Under the pieces are notes generated by a model. It was given only the letters and a program-made list of their open reading frames with translations, made no database searches and had not been told where the DNA came from. Made by a program: the position numbers and the translations under genes. A stretch of 39,577 nt of DNA from a virus, in the IMG/VR virus record IMGVR_UViG_3300013126_000084, positions 1 to 39,577 of that record, one strand, 5' to 3'. Shown in pieces: positions 14,167 through 22,486 of the stretch (positions are counted from its first letter, which is position 1; each line of letters begins with the position of its first letter).

Positions 14167-14694
14167 ATGGCAACATACTTGCGTCAAGAAATAAGTAACT
14201 ACATTAAATCAGTTACAGTTGAAATAGATTTTAATATGTTTAGTGATGGACAAATTAAAAACATGATTAAATACATTCGTAATGGTCATGTATCGAAAGG
14301 AGACTCAGCTACATCTACTGTTGTTAGAGCAATCTTTAGAAAATATTCCATGCCACATTTTTTATATGGACCATGGTGGTCTGATTGGAAAGACATCCCC
14401 AACGGTCATACTTTCTTTGAAACGCTAAAAGGGGTGGCGTCGGTTGCTAAACTTACGGCTGATAGCTATGATTTAAAACGTTTAGAAGATGACATAATAA
14501 ATGCAAACGTTCAAAGAAATACTTGCGATGTAAGAATGAGTTCGTATGATAAACATATAAGACAACAATTAAAACAAAGCATGATTATAAAAAATGAATT
14601 ACCTGATGAAGTAAAAATATTCATCGATAAGTTACAAAACAGAACACTCGGCGTAGTGTCTATGGATTTTTATGAAGTAGCTAATAAATATTAA
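14167..14694 (+). CDS. Hypothetical protein (175 residues)
   Basis: It is preceded by ATAAGGAGAGAG and stem-loop copy 6. The product is mostly helical. It opens with a RQEISNYIKSVTVEIDFNMF segment, has an aromatic middle (FLYGPWWSDWKD, near residues 65-76) and a charged C-terminal helix pair. No known domain is recognised. The gene behind it is DUF3150-like, so it probably belongs to the same cassette. Confidence 0.72.
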   Translation: MATYLRQEISNYIKSVTVEIDFNMFSDGQIKNMIKYIRNGHVSKGDSATSTVVRAIFRKYSMPHFLYGPWWSDWKDIPNGHTFFETLKGVASVAKLTADSYDLKRLEDDIINANVQRNTCDVRMSSYDKHIRQQLKQSMIIKNELPDEVKIFIDKLQNRTLGVVSMDFYEVANKY

Positions 14695-14709
14695 TAAGGA
14701 GAAAAAAAA

Positions 14710-15552
14710 ATGAGTATCAGTATATCAAGCAGTGCAGTTTTAATTGACTTAAACATATCAGTATGGACAGCTAGGAAACTAGATAAGAACGTGTCTAAAG
14801 AAATTGATGTGAATAAAAATACAACCATCAAGGCAGGTAATTATAACAAACATATCCTTGCAGGTTCAGACCAACTAGATGCAATTACCAAACTAGCTAA
14901 TGAGATACGAGATTGGCATGGTAGACAAACTCTGCCTTGGTCAGATGCAGGCACAAGGTTGTTACCTATGACTAACTTCTTTGATTACAAACAACAGTTG
15001 GGTGTGTATGAAGCTGAGTTTAAATCTCGTATAAATACCTTTATACAACAATACCCAAACATAATACAAGGTATGGCTTTCAAGCTAGGTAAGTTATTTG
15101 ATAGAGCAGAATATCCCGATGCAGACAAGATTGCATCTAAGTTTAATCTACGCTATACTATTATGCCTGTGCCTGAAACAAATGATTTCCGTGTTGATAT
15201 TGCAGACGATATTCGTAATGAGATGCAACAAGAATATCAGAAAGCATACGAAGGTCGTATTGAAGCCGCTATGTCTGACGCATGGTCTAGATTGCATACT
15301 ACGCTAGAACATATGATTGATAGATTATCAGGTGATGAGAAAAAGATATTTAGAAATAGTATGGTAGATAATGCGTTAGAGTTGACAAATCTATTAACTA
15401 GGCTTAATGTTACAAAAGACCCTAAGTTAGAGAATGCACGACAAGCACTAGAACAATCTTTAGTGGGTGTTACTGCTGATGAGTTGCGTGATAGCGAAGG
15501 TGCAAGAAAAGAAATACTAAACAAGGTAAATCAAATCATGGAGAACATATGA
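14710..15552 (+). CDS. DUF3150-like protein of the MoxR/VWA cassette
   Basis: In this 280-residue product, residues 9-30 read VLIDLNISVWTARKLDKNVS and lead into a Lys-rich linker, the opening I recall for DUF3150. The rest is helical, with LANEIRDWHGRQTLPWSDAG near residue 65 and long amphipathic helices from residue 160 onward. DUF3150 genes are often found beside MoxR or CobS-like ATPases and VWA proteins in phages and proteobacteria, and this gene sits two genes after the VWA protein. Its function is unknown. Assignment is from memory of the N-terminal motif and from context. Confidence 0.72.
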   Translation: MSISISSSAVLIDLNISVWTARKLDKNVSKEIDVNKNTTIKAGNYNKHILAGSDQLDAITKLANEIRDWHGRQTLPWSDAGTRLLPMTNFFDYKQQLGVYEAEFKSRINTFIQQYPNIIQGMAFKLGKLFDRAEYPDADKIASKFNLRYTIMPVPETNDFRVDIADDIRNEMQQEYQKAYEGRIEAAMSDAWSRLHTTLEHMIDRLSGDEKKIFRNSMVDNALELTNLLTRLNVTKDPKLENARQALEQSLVGVTADELRDSEGARKEILNKVNQIMENI

Positions 15553-15860
15553 AAATATATCATGCTATGCATGAAGACTCACCTGACATGACAAAAGAGG
15601 ATAAAGAAAAAATATCTATCCTTAAACTTGTAGATGTGGGTAGGTATGTAAAAGGTGTAGGTATTCGTGATGGACAATTCTATGTATTAGCAGAAGATGA
15701 TACAGACGAGGTGTATCTAAAATACAAAGAAGCAGTAGCAAACATTACAAAACAAATGCATAACGTAAAAATAGACCATAGGCTATTTGAACAAAAGACT
15801 ATGGAGTTTCACAACAAGAAAGCTAAGCTTGTAAAAATGATTTTGGAGACACCTACATGA
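15549..15860 (+). CDS. Hypothetical protein (103 residues)
   Basis: It starts in an ATGA overlap with the DUF3150-like gene, with GGAG upstream. The product has a beta-rich middle (ISILKLVDVGRYVKGVGIRD, then QFYVLAEDDTDEVYLKY) and a long C-terminal helix. The family is unknown. Coupled translation suggests it works with its upstream neighbour or serves nucleic-acid metabolism with the next gene. Confidence 0.7.
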   Translation: MKIYHAMHEDSPDMTKEDKEKISILKLVDVGRYVKGVGIRDGQFYVLAEDDTDEVYLKYKEAVANITKQMHNVKIDHRLFEQKTMEFHNKKAKLVKMILETPT

Positions 15861-16156
15861 AAAAGCAACCTGTGAAAGAAAAGTGGGTTAAACAACAAGT
15901 AGTAAAGATGTTGAAAGCGAGACATCTTTACTACTTCTTTCCTGTTGCAGGTCCGTATCAAAGTTTAGGTGTGCCTGATATTGTTGCGTGTGTTAGAGGT
16001 AGATTTGTAGGTATAGAATGTAAGGCAGGCAAGAACCGCCCTACCGAAATACAACTACGAAACCTTGAAGCCATACGAGATAATGAGGGGATAGCCTTAG
16101 TAGTAAATGAAGACGATTTAGAAGCTTTAGAACAACGATTGGAAACATTAACATGA
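15857..16156 (+). CDS. VRR-NUC type nuclease
   Basis: This 99-residue protein is a stand-alone VRR-NUC domain of the PD-(D/E)XK superfamily. Catalytic residues are visible in GVPDIVACVRGRFVGIECKAG: D41, E54 and K56, with the supporting Q66 in RPTEIQLRNLEAI. Phage VRR-NUC proteins are often Holliday-junction or structure-specific nucleases acting in recombination and replication. The start overlaps the preceding gene (ATGA). It opens the nucleic-acid metabolism block. Confidence 0.92.
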   Translation: MKKQPVKEKWVKQQVVKMLKARHLYYFFPVAGPYQSLGVPDIVACVRGRFVGIECKAGKNRPTEIQLRNLEAIRDNEGIALVVNEDDLEALEQRLETLT

Positions 16157-16197
16157 CAAGAATAAAAACAATATTAAATAAATACAAGGAGACAAGA

Positions 16198-16539
16198 ATG
16201 GCAAGACCAAAACATAGACTACAGCAATCATATGCTGATTATACCAATGAACAAATAAATGCTCTTGTAAAACGAGTAAGTATGGGTAGAGCAAATAGAG
16301 ATAAAGAAGATATAGTAAACAATCCACCTCACTACACACATGGTGGTATCGAAGCTATAGACTATATGAAAGCTAAGTCTACACCTGAAGAATTTTCAGG
16401 GCATTTACGCTTAACTGCTATTAAATATTTGTCAAGGGCAGGATTAAAAGAATCAACACTTATGGACTTGAAGAAAGCACAATGGTATGTTAACGAGTTA
16501 GTGGAGTTTGTAGAGAAACAGACTGTAAATTCTAAATAA
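16198..16539 (+). CDS. DUF3310 protein (T7 gp1.7-like family)
   Basis: The ATG at 16198 follows AAGGAG; a longer version from 16153 adds a Lys-rich head without a ribosome-binding site. Residues 42-105 carry the DUF3310 signature: NPPHYTHGGIEAIDYM, then GHLRLTAIKYLSRAG and KKAQWYVNELVE. The family includes the T7 gp1.7 nucleotide kinase and is common beside phage replication genes, where it is thought to act on nucleotide supply. Kinase activity here is inferred from family only. Confidence 0.9.
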   Translation: MARPKHRLQQSYADYTNEQINALVKRVSMGRANRDKEDIVNNPPHYTHGGIEAIDYMKAKSTPEEFSGHLRLTAIKYLSRAGLKESTLMDLKKAQWYVNELVEFVEKQTVNSK

Positions 16540-16688
16540 TGTGGGTATTTCAGCTTGCACTAATTTCAGGAGTTATGGTAGGATTAGAACTTAAGTTTCT
16601 AGAGGAAGACGCACCTTATGTTTTTTCTCTAGTGCTTGACTTATTCATAATTCGATTAGTGATACAAAAGCTAAAATATGTCCGATGA
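16539..16688 (+). CDS. Small membrane protein (49 residues)
   Basis: It begins in a TAATG overlap with the DUF3310 gene. The product MWVFQLALISGVMVGLELKF continues with an acidic turn and a second hydrophobic stretch (YVFSLVLDLFIIRLVI), so it probably forms two membrane helices as a hairpin. Its end overlaps the next gene by 11 bases. The role is unknown; a holin-like hairpin is one possibility. Confidence 0.6.
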   Translation: MWVFQLALISGVMVGLELKFLEEDAPYVFSLVLDLFIIRLVIQKLKYVR

Positions 16689-16875
16689 TGCAGATAAAAC
16701 CCAAGAAAGAATAGAACTTGAAGATGCCCTTCGGCGTAAAGAAATGGATGGCATCAAGTATATACAAGGAACGGGTTACTGTTTAAACTGTGGCACGAAA
16801 CTTAACAACTTAAGACGTTGGTGCGATAAAGATTGTGCCGATGATTGGGATTATCACGTTAATAAACGCAAATAA
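16678..16875 (+). CDS. Small zinc-ribbon-like protein
   Basis: The 65-residue product has a charged N-terminal helix followed by GYCLNCGTKLNNLRRWCDKD and CADDW. The spacing CxxC ... CxxxC in a short ribbon resembles small DUF2116-like zinc ribbons. It may bind nucleic acid or a protein partner. The start lies inside the previous gene with little ribosome-binding site, so coupling is likely. Confidence 0.65.
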   Translation: MSDDADKTQERIELEDALRRKEMDGIKYIQGTGYCLNCGTKLNNLRRWCDKDCADDWDYHVNKRK

Positions 16876-16885
16876 GGAGAGAGTT

Positions 16886-17080
16886 ATGGCAACAAAGTCA
16901 ACGAAGCCTACCGTTAGGGAGACTTCTGCTACGACATTCGATCGTGGCGAACGCAATCTTATCGTCACCATACATCATGGTGTTATCAAAATCAGACCTA
17001 AAGGTCTCAAGTCAGAAGAAGTTATAGACATCGCTGCAATCTATGAGCATGCAGTTAAAGCTCGTGTGAGGGGTAAATAA
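16886..17080 (+). CDS. Hypothetical protein (64 residues)
   Basis: AAGGAGAGAG precedes the ATG. The basic, beta-rich product contains RNLIVTIHHGVIKIRPKGLK and a helix SEEVIDIAAIYEHAVKAR, a simple fold often seen in small phage accessory proteins. The family is unknown. It shares a base with the next gene (TAATG). Confidence 0.7.
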   Translation: MATKSTKPTVRETSATTFDRGERNLIVTIHHGVIKIRPKGLKSEEVIDIAAIYEHAVKARVRGK

Positions 17081-17283
17081 TGGCTAAACCATATATTAAA
17101 GTAGTAAGTATTAAAGATACAAAGCAAGGTGATTGTAAGCTAACACTTGATATGAACCAAGCAGGCAGAGAAGTTATATTGCAAGCAGGCATTCAAAAAG
17201 CACTATCAGACTACACAGTAGAGAACTCAAAGAAGCTATCGTTTTGGAATAAGCTACAAATCTGTTGGAGTATATTAAGATGA
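17080..17283 (+). CDS. Hypothetical protein (67 residues)
   Basis: The product (YIKVVSIKDTKQGDCKLTLD, then REVILQAGIQKALSDY) looks like a small alpha-beta domain with an aromatic end (SFWNKLQICWSILR). Translation is coupled on both sides by TAATG and ATGA overlaps. No family is recognised. Confidence 0.68.
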   Translation: MAKPYIKVVSIKDTKQGDCKLTLDMNQAGREVILQAGIQKALSDYTVENSKKLSFWNKLQICWSILR

Positions 17284-17432
17284 ATGAGTATAGTGAAGAG
17301 TTTAAGTTATGGTATGAGAGATTTTTTCTACAAAGCCCTAGACTATGTGCATTAAAGTATGACGATGAGAAGATGTGGGAAGCATGGAAAGCAGGTTACA
17401 ACCAAGCAAAAAGAGATTTAGACAATGCCTAA
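17280..17432 (+). CDS. Small hypothetical protein (50 residues)
   Basis: It starts in an ATGA overlap and ends eight bases inside the polymerase gene. The product is helical and aromatic (EFKLWYERFFLQSPRLCALK, then MWEAWKAGYNQAKRDL). The WEAWKAGYNQAK motif is common near the end of small phage proteins of unknown role. Confidence 0.68.
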   Translation: MNEYSEEFKLWYERFFLQSPRLCALKYDDEKMWEAWKAGYNQAKRDLDNA

Positions 17433-19296
17433 ACTAATCACGTTAGACTTTGAAACATACTATGATAAAGAGTATGGGTTAAAAAAGTTTACTACCGAAG
17501 AATATATTAGAAATGAGAAGTTTGAAGTTATAGGTGTTGCAGTCAAGGCTGATGGTGTAACTAAATGGGTATCAGGCCCTTATACAGAAATTAAAGCTTT
17601 TCTTAATAGCTATAACATGCATGAGCACTTTGTGCTAGGACATAACATGAAGTTTGATGCCGCCATTCTTTCATGGCACTACAACATTTACCCCCTAGGT
17701 TTGTTTGATACTATGAGTATGGGGCAAATCTTACATGGTTTAACTGAGTCAGTATCATTAGCTAACCTGTCTAAGTTTTATGGTATAGGGGAAAAAGGAA
17801 CGGAAGTATTAGATGCTTTAGGTAAGCGACGTGTAGATTTTATGTCAAACGAAATGTGCTCTTACGCTAAGTATTGTATGAATGATGTAGAACTTACCTA
17901 TGAATTATTTACAGAAATGAAAGATAAGTTTACTGCACCTGAGATGAAGCTTATCGATTTAACTATACGTATGTTTACAGAACCTAAGTTAGAACTTAAT
18001 AAAGGTTTATTACTACGACACCTCCACGAAGTTAAAGAAGCTAAAGAAAAGCTACTAGCTACAGTGTGTGTAGAGGCTATTGCTTTACCCGCAGGAACAG
18101 ATAGAACTACTGTTGATAAAGAAGTTTTAATGAGCAACCCTAAGTTTGCAGAGTTACTTTTGCAACAAGGTGTAAATCCACCTATGAAAATAAGTTCAAC
18201 CACAGGAAAACTTACTTATGCATTTGCTAAAACAGATGAACAATTTAAAACTTTATTGGAACATGATAATCCATACGTTCAAGCGTTGGCGGCTGCTCGC
18301 ATCGGGAACAAGTCGACGATTGAGGAAACAAGAACAGAAAACTTTATTCAAATAGCTAACAGGGGTAAATTACCCGTTCCACTAAAGTATTCAGGGGCAG
18401 TCGTATCCCATCGATGGTCAGGCGTTGATGGGATTAACTTGCAGAACCTACCAAGAACATCTGAGCTACGTCGAGCTATATGTGCACCTAAAGGATATAA
18501 GATTGTAGCATCTGACTTAAATAATATTGAGTTGAGGTTAGCGTATTGGTTTGCTAAATCACAGAGAAAGTTACAGTTGATTAAAGAAGGTGTGGATTTA
18601 TACATACAGTCAGCATCAGACATAACAGGTATTAAATATGAAGAAGTAAGCAAAGATTTACGATACATTTTTAAAATAGTTAACTTATCAGGTATCTATG
18701 GAGTAGGTGCTGATAAAATGCAATCTATATTAAAACAAGGTGGTGTAGATAAAGAAATTAGAGTAGTTAAACATATTGTAAATGCATATAGAAAAGCTAA
18801 TCCTGAATTAATTAAAGCATGGGCAGATGCAGGAGAAATGTTAGAAGCCGTTCGTGCAGGGCAAGTGTATAGTATGGGTAATGGTGGGATTATTACAAGC
18901 GTTCCACATGAAGGCATGATGAAACCAAATGGTATGTTGTTAGGATTACCTAATTTGCGTAAATTAAGAACAGAACGTGGAGAGTCATGGGCATATGATA
19001 AGTTAATGGGTAAAACTCTAGTTCCTGAATATATACATCCATCTAAAACCTTTCAGCGTTGTATACAATCGTTGGCTCGTGATATAATAGCAGAACAACT
19101 AATTCAAGTATCGAAAAGATACTCTGTTGTTATGACTGTGCATGATGAGTTAGTTATGTTATGTAAAGATACTGAAGTAGATGAATGTAAATCCTACGTT
19201 CAACAATGTATGACGACTGCTCCAACATGGTGTAGCGACTTACCTTTAAATTGTGAGATAGGTGTTGGTGATAATTATATGGATGCTAAAAGGTAG
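17425..19296 (+). CDS. Family A DNA polymerase with 3'-5' exonuclease
   Basis: This 623-residue replicative polymerase shows the DEDDy proofreading motifs: LDFETYY (D8, E10), GHNMKFDA (D78) and YCMND (Y150, D154). The polymerase half shows motif A in VASDLNNIELR (D364), motif B RYIFKIVNLSGIYG (R413, K417, Y425) and motif C VVMTVHDELV (H573, D574, E575). There is no 5'-3' exonuclease domain, as usual in phages. The residue equivalent to E. coli Phe762 is leucine (L421). Polymerase, nucleases, helicase and primase-helicase lie on one strand in order, giving a nearly complete replisome. Confidence 0.97.
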   Translation: MPKLITLDFETYYDKEYGLKKFTTEEYIRNEKFEVIGVAVKADGVTKWVSGPYTEIKAFLNSYNMHEHFVLGHNMKFDAAILSWHYNIYPLGLFDTMSMGQILHGLTESVSLANLSKFYGIGEKGTEVLDALGKRRVDFMSNEMCSYAKYCMNDVELTYELFTEMKDKFTAPEMKLIDLTIRMFTEPKLELNKGLLLRHLHEVKEAKEKLLATVCVEAIALPAGTDRTTVDKEVLMSNPKFAELLLQQGVNPPMKISSTTGKLTYAFAKTDEQFKTLLEHDNPYVQALAAARIGNKSTIEETRTENFIQIANRGKLPVPLKYSGAVVSHRWSGVDGINLQNLPRTSELRRAICAPKGYKIVASDLNNIELRLAYWFAKSQRKLQLIKEGVDLYIQSASDITGIKYEEVSKDLRYIFKIVNLSGIYGVGADKMQSILKQGGVDKEIRVVKHIVNAYRKANPELIKAWADAGEMLEAVRAGQVYSMGNGGIITSVPHEGMMKPNGMLLGLPNLRKLRTERGESWAYDKLMGKTLVPEYIHPSKTFQRCIQSLARDIIAEQLIQVSKRYSVVMTVHDELVMLCKDTEVDECKSYVQQCMTTAPTWCSDLPLNCEIGVGDNYMDAKR

Positions 19297-19299
19297 ATA

Positions 19300-19974
19300 A
19301 TGAGTGGATTAAAAACATGGTCGTATTCTAGTGCCACAACTTTCGAAAAGTGTCCAAAGCAATATTACCATTTATATGTTGCTAAAGATATAAAGCAAGA
19401 CCCGAACACTGAACATTTCTTATATGGTAACGAAGTGCACAAAGCTGCTGAGTTATATGTAAGCAAAGCTAAACCTCTGCCAGAGAAGTTTGAAATGTTT
19501 AAGCCAACGCTTGACAAATTAATAGCTATTCCAGGCGATAAATATTGTGAATATAAACTAGGCTTGACAAAAGAGTTAGAACCTTGTGACTTCTTTGCAC
19601 CTAATGTGTGGTGGCGTGGAGTTATTGACTTACTAGTTATTAACCCTGAAACTAAATTAGCTACTTTAATTGATTATAAAACAGGCAAGTCTAGCCAATA
19701 TGCTGATACTAGACAGCTATCTTTATTTAGTGTAGCTATATTTAAACACTTTTCAGATATGACTAAAATTAAATCGGGCTTAGTTTTCTTGGTGTCTAAA
19801 GAGGTTCTTAAAGAAGATTATACGATAGACAAAATAGATGAAATGTTTGAAGAATGGGGTAAAATAACGCATAGGATAGATACTGCTCATCAGTCAGGGG
19901 TTTTTAATGCAGTCCCAAACTTTGCATGTAGGAAGTTCTGTCCCGTTCAATCATGCTCACATTGGGGAAAGTAA
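19300..19974 (+). CDS. Cas4/RecB-like PD-(D/E)XK nuclease with a probable Fe-S cluster
   Basis: The 224-residue enzyme begins with WSYSSATTFEKCPKQYYH, the usual start of this superfamily. It has H47 in GNEVH, D110 in RGVIDLL, D125 and K127 in IDYKTGK, and Q139 in RQLSLFSV. One cysteine near the N-terminus (C18) and three near the C-terminus (C209, C213, C218) match the four-Cys iron-sulfur site of Cas4 and AddB-type nucleases. It likely acts as a single-strand exonuclease in recombination or end processing. It follows the polymerase after three bases. Confidence 0.9.
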   Translation: MSGLKTWSYSSATTFEKCPKQYYHLYVAKDIKQDPNTEHFLYGNEVHKAAELYVSKAKPLPEKFEMFKPTLDKLIAIPGDKYCEYKLGLTKELEPCDFFAPNVWWRGVIDLLVINPETKLATLIDYKTGKSSQYADTRQLSLFSVAIFKHFSDMTKIKSGLVFLVSKEVLKEDYTIDKIDEMFEEWGKITHRIDTAHQSGVFNAVPNFACRKFCPVQSCSHWGK

Positions 19975-20249
19975 TGGCTAAAGAAAGAGATTATCAAAAA
20001 GAAAACGAATACAAGTCACAACCTGATCAAATTAAAAAACGAGTGGCTAGAAATAAAGCTAGACGAATGATGGTAAAAGCTGGTAAAGTATCAAAGGGTG
20101 ACGGTAAAGATGTAGATCATATTATTCCTTTAAGTAAAGGCGGTAGTAATACCCCTAGCAATATGCGTATTAGAAGTAAAAGTGCTAATAGTTCTTACCC
20201 ACGCAACAGCGATCATTCGATGAAAAGGAATGTTACTAAAAAGAAATAG
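19974..20249 (+). CDS. HNH endonuclease (free-standing)
   Basis: The 91-residue product starts in the TAATG overlap with the Cas4-like gene. The basic N-terminus is followed by VDHIIPLSKGGSNTPSNMRI (residues 47-66), which holds the DH pair, the GG turn and the Asn of the HNH nuclease fold. Such small HNH proteins can be homing-type nicking enzymes or packaging helpers. A position amid replication genes, with a structured leader right after it, favours a selfish element. Confidence 0.87.
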   Translation: MAKERDYQKENEYKSQPDQIKKRVARNKARRMMVKAGKVSKGDGKDVDHIIPLSKGGSNTPSNMRIRSKSANSSYPRNSDHSMKRNVTKKK

Positions 20250-20286
20250 ATCAACCGCTAGGCGTGAGTGCGGTAAAACCACGTCA

Positions 20287-20332
20287 ACTAATAACAGAGA
20301 CCTCATGATAATAAAAACCTCTGTGTATTAGT
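20287..20332 (+). ncRNA. Long stem-loop in the helicase leader
   Basis: ACTAATA-ACAGAG pairs with CTCTGT-G-TATTAGT, giving 13 pairs with one bulged G around a 19-base loop. It lies in the 143-bp gap between the HNH and helicase genes, just before a terminator. Farther upstream, ACCGC/GCGGT and GGCGTG/CACGTC (20254-20285) can form alternative short stems. This looks like a structured RNA leader. Confidence 0.6.
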
Positions 20333-20338
20333 ATTGTA

Positions 20339-20376
20339 GGCGCGTCACTACCTCTCTCGGTGGCGCGTCTATTTTT
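20339..20376 (+). terminator. Terminator-like hairpin just before the helicase ribosome-binding site
   Basis: GGCGCGTCACT pairs with GGTGGCGCGTC over 11 pairs, including three G-T wobbles, around a 9-base pyrimidine-rich loop, followed by TATTTTT. It would stop rightward transcription, yet the helicase TAGGAG starts only six bases later and no promoter fits in between. It may be a regulated attenuator. Confidence 0.72.
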
Positions 20377-20392
20377 ATTATTAGGAGATTGC

Positions 20393-21955
20393 ATGGAAGT
20401 ATACAAAGATAAAGCGTTAATAGTAAATACAAAACGCCCTGAATTAATTATAGATAAGATACCAAAAAGTAAAATCGTTAAAACATACGATAATGGTGTC
20501 ACCCAAGTAGTTGTAAATTGGGGGATAGATGAAGTAATTACTTTATCTGACATGAAAGTTAAAAACCCACCTTCTCCTATAACACGTGACTACAACTTTC
20601 CAGGAATACATAAACCTTTTGAGCACCAAAAAACAACAGCTGAATTTTTATCTGCTCATAAACGTGCATATTGTTTAAGTGAAGCTGGAACAGGTAAAAC
20701 ATCTGCTGTTATATGGGCAGCTGATTACCTTATGAATGTAGGTAAAATAAAACGCATGCTTGTAGTATGTCCTCTATCAATCATGCAGGCGGCATGGCAA
20801 TCGGACTTTTTTAAAACTGCTATGCATAGGTCTGTAGGTATCGCTCATGGCTCTGCTGAAAAAAGAAAGAAAGTATTTGCAGAAAATACAGACGTAGTAA
20901 TTATTAATTACGATGGTATAGAAATTGTAGAGAAAGAAATTAAATCTGGCGGTTTTGATTTAATAGTTGTCGATGAGGCTAACTATGTCAAGACTGTCAC
21001 GACACGTCGCTGGAAGTCATTAAATCGTGTAGTAACACCTCAGACATGGTTATGGCTTATGACAGGAACACCCGCTGCTCAATCACCAGCTGACGCATAT
21101 GGACTGGCTAGACTTGTGAGCCCCGCATCCGTTCCAAAATATGCAGGAACTTTTAAGGATATGGTAATGCAAAAAGTCAGCCAGTTCACCTGGGTGCCTA
21201 GATTCAATGCACAAGATATTGTGTTTAAAACATTACAACCTGCTATTCGATATACTAAAGAAGAATGTTTAGATTTACCTGATGTGTTATATACAACACG
21301 AGAAGTCCCACTAACTCCACAGCAAGATAAGTATTATAAAAAACTTAAAAAAGATAGATATATGCAAGCGGGTGGAGAAGATATTACCGCTGTTACTGCT
21401 GGTGTAGTATTAACAAAACTACTACAAGTAAGTGCAGGGGCAGTTTATTCCGATACAGGTGAAGTTATTGAATTTGATATATCTAATCGTATGACAGCAC
21501 TAAAAGAAATTATTGAAGAGGCAAGCCATAAAGTTATTGTTTTCTGTCCATTCCGTCACAGTATTGAAAAGATTATGACTGAGTTACATAAAAATCATAT
21601 AACTTGCGCTGCTATACATGGTGACGTATCTATGAATAGTCGTTCAGAAATATTTAAAAACTTTCAAGAAACCAAAAATCCACAAGTATTAGTTATACAA
21701 CCTCAAGCTGCATCACATGGGGTTACACTCCACGCAGCTAACGTAGTTGTATTTTGGTCACCTGTGATGTCTGTTGAAACATACATACAATGTTGTGCAC
21801 GTATGGACAGAGCGGGACAGAAAAATAAGATGACCGTAGTGCATTTACAAGGTTCGCCTGTTGAACAAAAAATTTACAAAATGTTGCAAAGTAAAATTGA
21901 TAACCACGTTAAATTAGTTGATCTTTATAAAGAGGAGTTTGGCGATGCCTTATAA
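20393..21955 (+). CDS. SNF2-type superfamily 2 helicase
   Basis: The ATG at 20393 follows TAGGAG; earlier starts would overlap the terminator. The 520-residue protein shows the Q-motif-like HQ at 78-79, Walker A SEAGTGKT (96-103), DEAN (194-197), MTGTP (about 225-229) and motif VI in QCCARMDRAGQ (near 466). This is the Swi2/Snf2 set, as in phage replication or recombination helicases. It probably remodels forks or recombination intermediates together with the Cas4-like and VRR-NUC nucleases. Confidence 0.93.
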   Translation: MEVYKDKALIVNTKRPELIIDKIPKSKIVKTYDNGVTQVVVNWGIDEVITLSDMKVKNPPSPITRDYNFPGIHKPFEHQKTTAEFLSAHKRAYCLSEAGTGKTSAVIWAADYLMNVGKIKRMLVVCPLSIMQAAWQSDFFKTAMHRSVGIAHGSAEKRKKVFAENTDVVIINYDGIEIVEKEIKSGGFDLIVVDEANYVKTVTTRRWKSLNRVVTPQTWLWLMTGTPAAQSPADAYGLARLVSPASVPKYAGTFKDMVMQKVSQFTWVPRFNAQDIVFKTLQPAIRYTKEECLDLPDVLYTTREVPLTPQQDKYYKKLKKDRYMQAGGEDITAVTAGVVLTKLLQVSAGAVYSDTGEVIEFDISNRMTALKEIIEEASHKVIVFCPFRHSIEKIMTELHKNHITCAAIHGDVSMNSRSEIFKNFQETKNPQVLVIQPQAASHGVTLHAANVVVFWSPVMSVETYIQCCARMDRAGQKNKMTVVHLQGSPVEQKIYKMLQSKIDNHVKLVDLYKEEFGDAL

Positions 21956-22433
21956 CACTCCTGAAAAAGAAAAAGAATATCAAAAAAAGTGGCGTTTAAA
22001 AAACAAAGTTAGATTAAAGGCATATCAAAAAGAATGGAGTCTTAAACATCCAGGGCGAAAGAATGAACATAGATATAAACATGTTAAAAATAACCCTGAA
22101 AAATGTTTAATTGCAGGAGCTAAACAAAGATGTAAAAAAACAGGCTTAGAATTTAATATAGATATTTCTGATATTACGATACCTATTGTGTGTCCCATTT
22201 TAGGCATACCTATTATTAAAGAAGTAACAGATAAATCAGGCCCCAAAGCTACATCCCCTTCTATTGACAGGATTGATAACAGTAAGGGATATATAAAAGG
22301 TAATGTGCAAGTTATAAGTAACAAAGCTAACACAATGAAAGGTAACTCAACACCTGAAGAACGAATAAAGTTTGCTTTATGGGTCTTAGCTACTGATGGC
22401 AAAGAGATTTATGAAATACGAAAAATTAGTTGA
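21945..22433 (+). CDS. HNH-type endonuclease, second free-standing copy
   Basis: The ATG at 21945 follows AGAGGAG and overlaps the helicase by 11 bases. The 162-residue product has a Lys/Tyr-rich N-terminus (TPEKEKEYQKKWRLKNKVR) and ends in SPSIDRIDNSKGYIKGNVQV (about 113-132) and ISNKANTMKGNSTPEE. That is the usual signature of phage HNH-like homing endonucleases with a zinc-finger-like CP..G. unit (CPILGIPI). With the HNH gene at 19974 it brackets the helicase gene. Confidence 0.82.
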   Translation: MPYNTPEKEKEYQKKWRLKNKVRLKAYQKEWSLKHPGRKNEHRYKHVKNNPEKCLIAGAKQRCKKTGLEFNIDISDITIPIVCPILGIPIIKEVTDKSGPKATSPSIDRIDNSKGYIKGNVQVISNKANTMKGNSTPEERIKFALWVLATDGKEIYEIRKIS

Positions 22434-22457
22434 CATTGTAAATAGATGTGCTATACT
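22430..22457 (+). promoter_or_regulatory. Sigma70-type promoter for the probable SSB operon
   Basis: TTGACA (22430-22435) and TATACT (22452-22457) are 16 bp apart, and the context TTGACATTGTAAA matches the other early promoters. It overlaps the end of the second HNH gene. No conserved stem-loop follows, which separates this unit from the earlier ones. Confidence 0.8.
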
Positions 22458-22486
22458 AATACCCTTAATTATTGAAAGGAGTAAAT

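Noticed and set aside
20250-20392. Possible tRNA or intact group I intron
   Set aside because: No cloverleaf or intron core is visible, the gap is only 143 bases, and it lies between two complete genes.
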